Assembly: GCA_030641945.1 (NCBI GenBank) | Contig: DAOWLL010000099.1 | Span: forward strand, 1-6,630 | Length of the DNA stretch: 6,630 bases | Reading direction: 5' to 3' | Source: Gammaproteobacteria bacterium | GTDB taxonomy: Bacteria > Pseudomonadota > Gammaproteobacteria > SZUA-229 | Part shown: positions 1 to 6,111 of the stretch, piece after piece | Layout of the letters: every line of letters starts with the position of its first letter | Position numbering within the stretch: the stretch's first letter is position 1 | Program-made: the position numbers and the translations under genes | The notes under the pieces: model-generated | Database searches by the model: none | What the model was told of the DNA's origin: nothing | The model's input: the letters and a program-made list of their open reading frames with translations, nothing else

Positions 1-531
1 TAACTTGCCATGTACCGGCCACTGCCAGCTGACCTTCCTGTTGTCGGCCGGCAACGAAGTTGTTGTTGTCTTTTTGGAAGCGGTTGTGGGCGCACGATAG
101 GTTTTGGTTGCAGTGAGCTGCAGTGTCTGGCCCGGCTTGATGGTATAGGGTGATTTTAGCCCATTGATCGACGCCAGTTGTTTGGCACTCACATTGTATT
201 GTTCTGCGAGTGCGTAAAGCGAATCACCTTTTCTGACCGTAATTGAATCAGGCCTGGACGCTGTAGTGCGGGTCGATTGAGGTTTTGACGTCTGCGTAGC
301 TGCAGTGCTCTCACCCGGTTTCATGTTTAAGCGCTGACCGGGATAAATCCTGTAAGGACTTGAAATATTGTTCCACCTGGCAAGCTCAAATGGATCGAGT
401 TCGTATTTCCAGGCAATAGAATAGATCGTGTCGCCAGAACTTACCGGGTAATCATCAGGATCCCAGCGCTGGTTCGAACAGGCGCTCAGCACACCTGCCA
501 GTGCGCTGACAATCAGGAAGCGGGCAATCAT
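1..531 (-). CDS. nlpD: NlpD-type LysM/LytM lipoprotein (N-terminal 177 codons, cut by the window edge)
   Basis: Outer-membrane lipoprotein of the NlpD family. In E. coli this protein activates the periplasmic amidase AmiC for septal peptidoglycan splitting, using a catalytically degenerate LytM (M23) domain. I translated the minus strand by eye. A short hydrophobic signal is followed by the lipobox LSAC, with the lipidated Cys at residue 18. Two LysM peptidoglycan-binding domains follow, at about residues 28-70 (SSGDTIYSIAWKYELD) and 97-140 (VRKGDSLYALAEQYNVS), each ending in a PGQ motif. A Thr/Lys/Ser-rich linker (about 141-165) leads into WQWPVHGKL, the usual first strand of the M23 domain, where the window ends. 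The ATG overlaps the yqaA stop as ATGA, and starting here puts the lipobox at the right distance. E. coli NlpD has one LysM; two are seen here. Whether the LytM active site is degenerate cannot be judged. Confidence 0.92.
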   Translation of the reverse strand, partial: MIARFLIVSALAGVLSACSNQRWDPDDYPVSSGDTIYSIAWKYELDPFELARWNNISSPYRIYPGQRLNMKPGESTAATQTSKPQSTRTTASRPDSITVRKGDSLYALAEQYNVSAKQLASINGLKSPYTIKPGQTLQLTATKTYRAPTTASKKTTTTSLPADNRKVSWQWPVHGKL

Positions 532-1109
532 CCCTGGTTCATTTTCACCAGAATGAATACAGCCAGTGCTGCCACTGTTGCCCAGCCCAGCCATTCGATG
601 TACTTACGCACCACCGGCTCCAGCTTGGGACCCGCCCAGGCCATCGACAGTGATACCAGGAAGAAATGCCCTGCCCTGCCGATTAATGCCGCAAACAGGA
701 AGGGTGGAATGGCCATTGACATGGCGCCGGCAGAAACCGTGAACAATTTAAATGGAATGGGTGAGAAGCCGGCAACAACCACAGCCCAGAAACCCCAGCG
801 GGTGAACCATTCCTGCGCCGTCATATATTTGTCCCAATAGCCGGCCGATTCGATGATCGGTTCGACAGCGGCGATCGCATAATAACCCAGCGCATAACCG
901 AACAAGCCGCCAAACACAGACGTGACGGTTGCTATCACGGCTATACGAATAGCGCGCTCGGGCCGTGCAACCGCCATTGGCGCAACCATCAACGCAGTTG
1001 GCACCGGAAAGAAAATTGATTCAATAATACTGACACCCGCGAGGTAGCGCTCAGCATGCCGGTGGGCAGCACAGCGCATGCACCAATCATACAGGCCCTT
1101 GAATATCAT
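528..1109 (-). CDS. yqaA: YqaA/DedA-family inner-membrane protein
   Basis: A 193-residue polytopic protein of the YqaA branch (COG1238) of the DedA/SNARE-associated superfamily. DedA proteins are inner-membrane transporters or scramblases, and some flip undecaprenyl phosphate or phospholipids; the substrate of the YqaA branch is not established. Visible family marks are Glu30 in a re-entrant-like segment ([19 protein letters not shown]), the Gly-rich helix [12 protein letters not shown] (67-78), the core motif [14 protein letters not shown] (115-128) and Arg145 in GRAGHFF. A final hydrophobic helix spans about 173-188. Length is normal for YqaA. The ATG overlaps the pcm stop (ATGA) and the gene's own stop overlaps the nlpD start (ATGA), so it is probably translated by coupling. 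Its place between two envelope/survival genes fits a membrane-homeostasis role, but that is inference. Confidence 0.93.
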   Translation of the reverse strand: MIFKGLYDWCMRCAAHRHAERYLAGVSIIESIFFPVPTALMVAPMAVARPERAIRIAVIATVTSVFGGLFGYALGYYAIAAVEPIIESAGYWDKYMTAQEWFTRWGFWAVVVAGFSPIPFKLFTVSAGAMSMAIPPFLFAALIGRAGHFFLVSLSMAWAGPKLEPVVRKYIEWLGWATVAALAVFILVKMNQG

Positions 1110-1813
1110 CTGACCGATCCATCCAGTAGCGGCACAAATCGCACCGCATTCAAGGTCCGTTGTTCATAGCCACTGGCGGTTCGAGTAATCAGCTTCAGTG
1201 TTTGTGCACCTGAGATGGTGCCAACGGGTATCACCATGCGGCCGCCGACACTCAATTGCTCGAGCAGCGATTCCGGCACGTGTTCCGGCGCAGCCGTCAC
1301 CATGATTGCAGGATATGGCGACTTTTCCGGCCAACCCCAGGAACCGTCGCTGTGCTTGGCATAAATATTTGTCAGCCTGAGTGCGCGATGACATTCACGC
1401 GCTTTCATCAGCAAACCGTTAATGCGCTCAACCGTGTATACCTTGGGTACCAGCCTCGCCAGCACAGCTGACTGGTAGCCTGAGCCAGTACCTACTTCAA
1501 GTACTTTGTCAGGAATACCGGCTTCAATCATGATTTCAGTCATTCGCGCGACAATATAGGGCTGTGAAATGGTCTGTCCCTGCCCGATAGGCAAGGCAGT
1601 ATCTTCGTAGGCGCGGTGCGCCAGTGCCTCGTCGATAAACATGTGGCGAGGTGTTGTACGAATGACTTCGAGCACACGCTCATTCTGGATACCTTCCGCG
1701 CGCAGCCGTTCGACCAGTCGATCGCGCGTGCGCTGAGAGGTCATGCCTATGCCCTGAATGTGATTATTCATACTGCGTGGATGCCGCCTGTTAGGAGTTA
1801 CTGCAATGCTCAT
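1106..1813 (-). CDS. pcm: Protein-L-isoaspartate O-methyltransferase
   Basis: Cytosolic repair enzyme that methylates L-isoaspartyl residues in aged proteins with S-adenosylmethionine. Signatures, numbered from the longest start: [20 protein letters not shown] (74-93) is the family active-site stretch; [16 protein letters not shown] (104-119) is the SAM-binding motif I; VYTVER (125-130) is motif post [11 protein letters not shown] (171-180) follows; the C-terminal signature is VRFVPLL (224-230). The strand before MVTAA reads PYPAIM where many homologues have an Asp (PYDAI), a modest change. The start is uncertain. The ATG at 1813 overlaps the surE stop as TAATG and gives 235 residues. Homologues usually begin near [10 protein letters not shown], which corresponds to the ATG at 1744 (212 residues); a third ATG is at 1771. 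I kept the coupled start, although the first ~23 residues look unconserved. Confidence 0.97.
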   Translation of the reverse strand: MSIAVTPNRRHPRSMNNHIQGIGMTSQRTRDRLVERLRAEGIQNERVLEVIRTTPRHMFIDEALAHRAYEDTALPIGQGQTISQPYIVARMTEIMIEAGIPDKVLEVGTGSGYQSAVLARLVPKVYTVERINGLLMKARECHRALRLTNIYAKHSDGSWGWPEKSPYPAIMVTAAPEHVPESLLEQLSVGGRMVIPVGTISGAQTLKLITRTASGYEQRTLNAVRFVPLLDGSVR

Positions 1814-2559
1814 TAATGACCATGTATCCAGTCTTCAAGATATTGAAGGCTATCATAACGGGTCAAATCAATTTGCAAAGGTGTTATTGAAATAAAATTA
1901 TGCTTAATGGCATGAAAATCGGTACCCTCGCCCGCATCCTGGGCCGCACCTGGTGGTCCGACCCAGTACATTGGATCGCCACGCGGGTCTGTTTGCCTGA
2001 TCACACCTTCAGACTTGTGACGGTTACCCAGCCGTGTAATTCTGAAACCGCTGATCTCGCTCCATGGCACATCCGGCACATTCACGTTAAGAATGCTGGT
2101 CTGCTGTAAAGGCTCGCTGCGCAAACGTTCAATAATACTCACTATGGCTTTGACACCAGTATCATAATGAAACGGGTCATATGATGTCATCGATACCGCG
2201 ATTGCCGGCAGCCCCAGGAAACGCCCTTCCATGGCCGCCGCGACCGTACCGGAATAGAGTACATCATCCCCCATATTGGCACCGGAATTGATTCCGGAAA
2301 CGACCATATCGGGTTCCTCATCCAGCAATCCGGTAATCGCCAGGTGCACGCAATCAGTCGGCGTGCCGTTAACGAAATAAAATCCGTTATCCGCCAGGTG
2401 AACGCGCAGCGGCCTTTCCAGTGTCAAGGAATTGCTGGAACCACTACGGTCACGTTCGGGGGCGACCACGGTGACAGCATGGGTTTCTGAAAGGACTTCG
2501 GCCATGGCCCCCAGTCCGGGTGCGCGGTAGCCATCATCATTGCTTAGCAGGATATGCAC
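1813..2559 (-). CDS. surE: 5'/3'-nucleotidase SurE
   Basis: Metal-dependent phosphatase that removes phosphate from nucleoside 5'- and 3'-monophosphates and, in E. coli, from short polyphosphate; it contributes to stationary-phase survival. The 248-residue length is typical. Metal-site residues are all present: Asp8 and Asp9 in LLSNDDG, Ser39 in [10 protein letters not shown], and Asn91 in [18 protein letters not shown]. The conserved [12 protein letters not shown] (63-74) and the [11 protein letters not shown] helix (102-112) are also intact. The start codon is GTG (positions 2559-2557, plus strand cac); no ATG lies upstream in frame, and starting here puts [10 protein letters not shown] exactly where SurE proteins begin. 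No strong Shine-Dalgarno is visible before it. It is the first gene of the minus-strand operon and shares one base with pcm (TAATG). Confidence 0.98.
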   Translation of the reverse strand: MHILLSNDDGYRAPGLGAMAEVLSETHAVTVVAPERDRSGSSNSLTLERPLRVHLADNGFYFVNGTPTDCVHLAITGLLDEEPDMVVSGINSGANMGDDVLYSGTVAAAMEGRFLGLPAIAVSMTSYDPFHYDTGVKAIVSIIERLRSEPLQQTSILNVNVPDVPWSEISGFRITRLGNRHKSEGVIRQTDPRGDPMYWVGPPGAAQDAGEGTDFHAIKHNFISITPLQIDLTRYDSLQYLEDWIHGH

Positions 2560-2611
2560 GTTAAACTTAAACTATGATTTACAACAGCCTAATCTTACAG
2601 CATACGAGTAC
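2560..2611. promoter_or_regulatory. Divergent promoter region between surE and the Smr gene
   Basis: This 52-bp AT-rich gap is the only space between two divergently read genes, so promoters for both should lie here or just inside the coding ends. On the plus strand TATGAT at 2573-2578 matches the -10 consensus at five of six positions and lies 33 bp before the Smr start, but I see no good -35 at the right spacing. No convincing minus-strand hexamer pair was found for surE. Ribosome-binding sites on both sides are weak. Confidence 0.35.
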
Positions 2612-3157
2612 ATGAACGACGAATCAGATAAAGATAATAAAGATGACGATGATCTGTTTCAACAGGCCATGCGCGGCGTTGCACCACTGAAACCGGACAA
2701 TAAGGTCAGGCACAAGCCACCGCCCAGAAAACCGCCCCAGCACCGGGCGGAGGACGAGGCCGTTGAACTGGAGCAACGCTTTACAGAGGGCATGCTTGAA
2801 CAGGAATGCCCGGATCAGCTCTATTTCGAACGCGCCGGCGGCGCACAGAAATCCGTATTGAAGAAACTTCGCACCGGCAAACTGGCTGTTGAAAGCACAC
2901 TGGACCTGCATGGCCTGACTGTCGAAGAGTCCCGCCTGCAGCTGACCGATTTCATGGAGGAATGCCGGCAGTTCGGCTACCGCCATGTCATCATTGTCCA
3001 TGGCAAAGGTTTCCGCTCGCAATCTAAGCCGGTCATCAAGCCCCTGGTCAATTACTGGCTGCGCCAGGCCGATGAAGTGCTGGCCTTTTGCAGTGCCCAG
3101 CCAAAGGACGGCGGTACCGGCGCCGTCTATGTCTTGCTGCGCAAAACCAGGGACTAG
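2612..3157 (+). CDS. Smr-domain (MutS2 C-terminal-like) endonuclease-family protein
   Basis: A 181-residue cytosolic protein of the small MutS-related family. Smr domains cut nucleic acid: MutS2 Smr nicks DNA, and E. coli SmrB cleaves mRNA at collided ribosomes. The N-terminal half is charged and probably disordered (an Asp run at 11-14, a Pro/Lys/Arg stretch at about 35-50). A linker helix (YFERAGGAQKSVLKKLRTGK, 71-90) leads into the Smr domain at about 95-178. Key motifs are intact: DLHG (98-101), HGKG (130-133) and GGTGAVYVLL (167-176). The layout, with an N-terminal DLFQQAM..V.PLK stretch, resembles proteobacterial SmrA/SmrB proteins, and unlike E. coli SmrA (YdaL) the DLHG motif is retained. 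I chose the ATG at 2612 because homologues begin with a short acidic stretch before DLF. The upstream ATG at 2540 would overlap the start of surE and adds unconserved sequence. Confidence 0.94.
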   Translation: MNDESDKDNKDDDDLFQQAMRGVAPLKPDNKVRHKPPPRKPPQHRAEDEAVELEQRFTEGMLEQECPDQLYFERAGGAQKSVLKKLRTGKLAVESTLDLHGLTVEESRLQLTDFMEECRQFGYRHVIIVHGKGFRSQSKPVIKPLVNYWLRQADEVLAFCSAQPKDGGTGAVYVLLRKTRD

Positions 3158-3170
3158 GAAATAATTTTTG

Positions 3171-3196
3171 CCACAGAGGCCACAGAGAACACAGAG
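3171..3196. repeat. Triple CACAGAG intergenic repeat
   Basis: Three copies of CACAGAG occur at 3172-3178, 3181-3187 and 3190-3196, a strict 9-bp period, followed by a short T run (GTTTTTT). It starts 14 bp after the Smr stop codon. I recognise this CCACAGAGGCCACAGAG-type sequence as a motif often seen between genes in beta- and gammaproteobacteria; its function is unknown to me. It is far too short for a CRISPR. Confidence 0.6.
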
Positions 3197-3210
3197 TTTT
3201 TTAAATTGCG

Positions 3211-3241
3211 GTAGCCTGGATGTAGCGCAGCGGAATCCGGG
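3211..3241. repeat. Hairpin-forming intergenic repeat (GTAGCCtGGAT...ATCCGGG type)
   Basis: CCTGGAT at 3215-3221 can pair with ATCCGGG at 3235-3241 (six Watson-Crick pairs and one G-T) around a 13-nt loop containing GTAGCGCAGCGG. The same 31-bp type (GTAGCCCGGAT, then AGCGCAGCGGAATCCGGG) is familiar as a dispersed repeat between genes in gammaproteobacteria; this is from memory, not a search. It lies in a convergent gap and might help end transcription, but neither strand has the U run of an intrinsic terminator. Confidence 0.55.
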
Positions 3242-3266
3242 TGTTTGTTCCGTGTAATTATGCTTG

Positions 3267-3480
3267 AATTCCGGGGACAGTATACCTAATTCACTTTAAA
3301 CTTTTGGCCCCGGGCTTTTGTGGCATCAAGCGCAAACCAGTGACAACCTCAAGCTGCTTTATAAAAGACTCATCACCTAAAGGTCTTCCTGTACGCGTAT
3401 GTTTGTTAAGTGCCTCATTGATTTTTTGAGCGGCATCATCTTTTGATAAATATGTAATTAAGTATACTGCCCCCAGAACT
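3267..3480. mobile_element. Internally deleted transposase element with 25-bp terminal inverted repeats
   Basis: The left end (3267-3291) and right end (3456-3480) form an imperfect inverted repeat with 21 of 25 positions matching. Cores are GGGGACAGTATACCTAATT on the left and, read inward from the right, GGGGGCAGTATACTTAATT. Between them is only the 3' end of a transposase gene, read on the minus strand, whose stop codon abuts the left repeat. The simplest reading is a full element that lost most of its interior, leaving a 214-bp MITE-like remnant. GGGGACAGTATACTTAATT ends are familiar next to Y1/IS200-like RAYT transposase genes (memory-based). The right end touches the stop codon of the HAD phosphatase gene with no spacer. 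I see no clear target-site duplication. The interior is more AT-rich than neighbouring genes. Confidence 0.7.
3291..3449 (-). pseudogene. C-terminal remnant of a REP-associated (Y1/RAYT-like) transposase
   Basis: About 52 codons remain, ending at TGA (3293-3291). The part NKHTRTGRPLGDESFIKQLE followed by VTGLRLMPQKPGAK matches the characteristic tail of REP-associated tyrosine transposases, whose usual form is TRTGRPLG..F...LE..TGR.L.P.KPG. The HUH motif and catalytic Tyr domain are absent. The frame stays open to 3548 through the right repeat into the neighbouring gene, giving a nominal 85-residue ORF, but its first ~33 residues are antisense to the phosphatase gene and to the repeat, not transposase sequence. 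It is most likely not expressed. Confidence 0.72.
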
Positions 3481-4296
3481 CTAGTCGGCGTCGTAGAAGA
3501 TACCATAGTGGTAGGCGCCTTCGATGACGCCACTGGTGTAATAACCACTCAGGCCCTTAAAGTCGCCTTTTGCGAAATAGACTCTGAGTTCGGGGTTAGC
3601 ATCGAACGACTGTTTTACGTTGGCGACGAGCTGGTCGTCCGCGTTTCGAACGAGGACACCGGAAAATCCAGCCGTGAGCGGGAAGACGTCGTTGCCACTG
3701 TCGCCACAGAAAACGACATCCGCTTTGTTGGCGCCAAGTTCGTCGGCAATGTATTCGAGCGCGGTTTGTTTGGTCGCGCTATGCGGCAGAAAGTCGAGCA
3801 GGCCTTTGCCGGACTGGGAGTCGAAGCTGTAGACGATGACCTCGTCGAATTTGCCTTTGACCCGCTCATCGACCGCCTTCAGTATAACTTCGTTCCTGTC
3901 ATGGTCGACATAGTAGCTTTGCTTGAACGGCCCGCAATGCTCGCGCTCCTGCTCGGTCAATCCGTCTATTCCGGCGACAACACTACGGACTGCGTCGGCA
4001 TCCCACCTGGGGCTGCTTTGTTTCACGTGTGCATCCCAACCGTTATGAGAGCTCCACTCCCCCTGCTCGTATTTTCGGATCGATGTGCCGACATCGCCGA
4101 TGAGTACATGGGGATAGCGGATGCCGTACTCATTGATCGCATTCTCGGCCAGTTCCAGGTTCCTTCCCGTCACATAGACGACGAGCACATCATGCATTTC
4201 CGTGAGTTCATTGAAGAGGTCGATGGCGCCAGGGTCCGGTGGCCAGCTACCGTTCGGCAGTAATGTCCGATCCAGATCGGTTGCAAGGATTTTCAT
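3481..4296 (-). CDS. HAD-IIB sugar-phosphate phosphatase, sucrose-phosphatase type
   Basis: A 271-residue soluble HAD hydrolase expected to remove phosphate from a glycosyl sugar phosphate. All four HAD motifs are seen: Asp7/Asp9 in ATDLDRTLL (motif I), Thr43 in YVTGR (II), Lys176 in SATKQTALEY (III), and Asp199/Asp203 in FCGDSGNDV (IV). The cap segment FKQSYYVD (124-131) aligns by eye with WKISYHLD of cyanobacterial sucrose-phosphate phosphatase, and VLVRNA with its VIVRNA, so the S6PP family (PF05116) fits best; glucosylglycerol- or glycosylglycerate-phosphate phosphatases remain possible. The start is clear: ATG at 4296 with GGAG (minus strand, opposite 4304-4307) seven bases upstream. It follows the GH13_18 phosphorylase gene by 42 bp on the same strand, so the two are probably one operon. 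A remnant transposon directly abuts its stop codon. No partner glycosyltransferase is in view. Confidence 0.92.
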   Translation of the reverse strand: MKILATDLDRTLLPNGSWPPDPGAIDLFNELTEMHDVLVVYVTGRNLELAENAINEYGIRYPHVLIGDVGTSIRKYEQGEWSSHNGWDAHVKQSSPRWDADAVRSVVAGIDGLTEQEREHCGPFKQSYYVDHDRNEVILKAVDERVKGKFDEVIVYSFDSQSGKGLLDFLPHSATKQTALEYIADELGANKADVVFCGDSGNDVFPLTAGFSGVLVRNADDQLVANVKQSFDANPELRVYFAKGDFKGLSGYYTSGVIEGAYHYGIFYDAD

Positions 4297-4338
4297 GTTG
4301 ATGCTCCGTAGTGGTTGGCGTCGAGAAACGACTGCGGG

Positions 4339-6111
4339 TTAGGACTCGAAAGACATCAGGACTTGTTCACCGCTGCCGTCGCCCTGGTGGACCGTAAAGC
4401 TGTGATTACGCAGATCGGCTTTTAACGTTGCGGTGGCTTCCGGGTGCTGCCAGGATATGTGTAACAGATGGGGCTCGGTTTCGATGACCTTCATCTCTCC
4501 CTTGAATGCCGGTGATGTGTTGCGCAGCCGGATCAGGTCGAGCTGGTCGCTTACGATGGGGCGTTTCAGGCCGGACTCGATGTCGATTATTTTTAAAGTG
4601 GTGCGGTTGATCTCCTTGTGTCCAGCGGTGCGTCCTCTTTCCGCCGCTGCGTAGTCGTTTGTCCCGGCAAACAGGTCCAGGTACCACACCTGCGGAACAC
4701 CGGGCATGAACATCTGAATGGCGCGGGCCAGGCGCAGCTTCTGTTCATCCTCTCCCAGGGCGCTGAAGAAAGTCGCATTGACCTGGTAGTAGTCAATCTT
4801 GTTGCCGTCGGCGTCATACAAATTCTTGGTCCTGCCACCCCGTTCAATAATACGCTCCAGGGTGGCCTCGATCTGTTCATCGTCGAGCAGACCTGGCCTG
4901 CTGGTGCCATTGACTTGTTTGCCTTTGAGGTCTAGCACCGGGATCCCGTCATGGCTGCCGAGCATGTTAATGGTCTGCAGCCCCCTGGCCTGGATATCCT
5001 CTATCCAGCGCAACAAGGCCTCGTTGCTGCCCCGGTCCAGGGCGTTAATAACAAGCCCGGGGAAAAAGAAGTCATAGATGGGGTAGCCTTGTTGCGCAAT
5101 CTCTTCGTGGATGCCGGCGCCGTACTCGGCATGGATCTCGGGGAAGACGATGAGCTCATATTTCTGCGCAATGCCCCGCAAACGTTCCAGGTAATCCCAG
5201 GTGCCGGGCCGGTTGAAGAAATTCGACTGGCCGGGCTCTTTGTGCAGGTAGGCGAAGGCATCGAGGCGGATTATTTTGGCACCGTACTCGCTGAGTTTGC
5301 GCAGTGTTTCATCGTAGAATTCCCAGACCAGCTCGGAACGGGCATTGAGATCCATCTGTCCCAGGTAATCACGCTTGTGGCACACAGCCGCGATGATGTC
5401 TTCCTTGCACACCCCTTCATTGCATTGAGCGATGTCTTCCATGTCCGCAGATTCCAGTTGCCCCTTATTCTCGATGACCACCTTGATGTGGTGCGCGATG
5501 GCCGATGCACCCTGCGGATCCATCCCCTTGATGTGGGCGAAGTCCTGGGCCGTTATCTCATCGAACTCCACTTTTTGATAAAAGGTGTTCCAGTAAGCCT
5601 GCAGGCTGCCATCAGGAAAGCGTATTTTCAGGATCGGCAGGCCGGGCTTTCTCATGAACAGCTTTTCCAGATGTTCTTTGTCCGGCACGACGTGGTCATT
5701 CTCTCCCATGCTGCCGTGGCCCTTCCAGAATGCGTTCCAGTCGATGAAAAAATCCCTGTAGGGTGATTCGTTTCCGTTTTGCAACAAATCGACGAACTGC
5801 GGAGAACGCACCGACAGGTGATTGAGCACCAGGTCGAGCTTGATCTGGATACCAAGCTCGTGCAAGTCGTCCAGATCCTGAGGGCTCACAAGCTCTTCGT
5901 TGATGTCATAATCGATGATGGAAAAGCCACGGTCCAGGTCGCTATTAAAAAAGGTGGGAAGGATGTAGAACAGCGAAAAGGCATCCTTGAGCTCGGGCCT
6001 CTTTAGAAATTCCACAATGTCTGCCAGTTTTTTACCTATGCTGTCAGGGTAGGCATTCAGCATTACTCCTCTGGGAAGGGTTTGCTCTACAGATGCTGAA
6101 TCTTTATTCAT
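4339..6111 (-). CDS. GH13 subfamily 18 sucrose-phosphorylase-type enzyme with an extra B-domain insertion
   Basis: Cytosolic retaining glucosyl phosphorylase (590 residues) expected to convert an alpha-glucoside plus phosphate to glucose 1-phosphate plus acceptor. By-eye alignment with known sucrose phosphorylases gives nucleophile Asp284 (IRLDAFAY), acid/base Glu325 (FPEIHAEYG), stabiliser Asp388 (LGSHDGIPVLD), and sugar-site residues Asp67 (GFSIIDYD), His98 (LNHLS) and Arg282. The acceptor loop IDYYQVNATFF (439-449) keeps the Asp and Tyr-Gln of sucrose phosphorylase (LDLYQVN), whereas the first loop reads RKPGLP against PRPGLP. The family is usually about 480-510 residues; the excess comes from a ~16-residue N-terminal extension and a ~65-residue block at about 185-250 before GQMDLNA. 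ATG at 6111 is preceded by AAAGGTTAGGTT, a fair ribosome-binding site; family homology begins near Met17. Sucrose, glucosylglycerol or glucosylglycerate are all possible substrates. Confidence 0.94.
   Translation of the reverse strand: MNKDSASVEQTLPRGVMLNAYPDSIGKKLADIVEFLKRPELKDAFSLFYILPTFFNSDLDRGFSIIDYDINEELVSPQDLDDLHELGIQIKLDLVLNHLSVRSPQFVDLLQNGNESPYRDFFIDWNAFWKGHGSMGENDHVVPDKEHLEKLFMRKPGLPILKIRFPDGSLQAYWNTFYQKVEFDEITAQDFAHIKGMDPQGASAIAHHIKVVIENKGQLESADMEDIAQCNEGVCKEDIIAAVCHKRDYLGQMDLNARSELVWEFYDETLRKLSEYGAKIIRLDAFAYLHKEPGQSNFFNRPGTWDYLERLRGIAQKYELIVFPEIHAEYGAGIHEEIAQQGYPIYDFFFPGLVINALDRGSNEALLRWIEDIQARGLQTINMLGSHDGIPVLDLKGKQVNGTSRPGLLDDEQIEATLERIIERGGRTKNLYDADGNKIDYYQVNATFFSALGEDEQKLRLARAIQMFMPGVPQVWYLDLFAGTNDYAAAERGRTAGHKEINRTTLKIIDIESGLKRPIVSDQLDLIRLRNTSPAFKGEMKVIETEPHLLHISWQHPEATATLKADLRNHSFTVHQGDGSGEQVLMSFES

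Noticed and set aside
2540..2611. Longer start for the Smr gene
   Set aside because: It would overlap the surE start by 20 bp and add 24 residues that do not resemble Smr proteins; ATG at 2612 gives the expected acidic N-terminus.
3171..3196. Possible CRISPR-like array in the CACAGAG repeats
   Set aside because: Units are 7 bp with 2-bp gaps, with no spacers and no cas genes; this is a short tandem motif.
3294..3548. 85-codon minus-strand frame as an intact small gene
   Set aside because: Only the last ~52 codons resemble transposase; the beginning runs through the terminal repeat and in a different frame across the phosphatase gene, so it is a chance fusion frame.
3508..4263. Plus-strand 251-codon open frame opposite the HAD phosphatase
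   Set aside because: It is the antisense of a gene with all four HAD motifs; the translation matches no family and the openness follows from codon bias of the real gene.
4951..5766. Plus-strand 271-codon open frame opposite the GH13 phosphorylase
   Set aside because: Antisense shadow of a gene with intact catalytic residues; no recognisable motif and no own ribosome-binding site.
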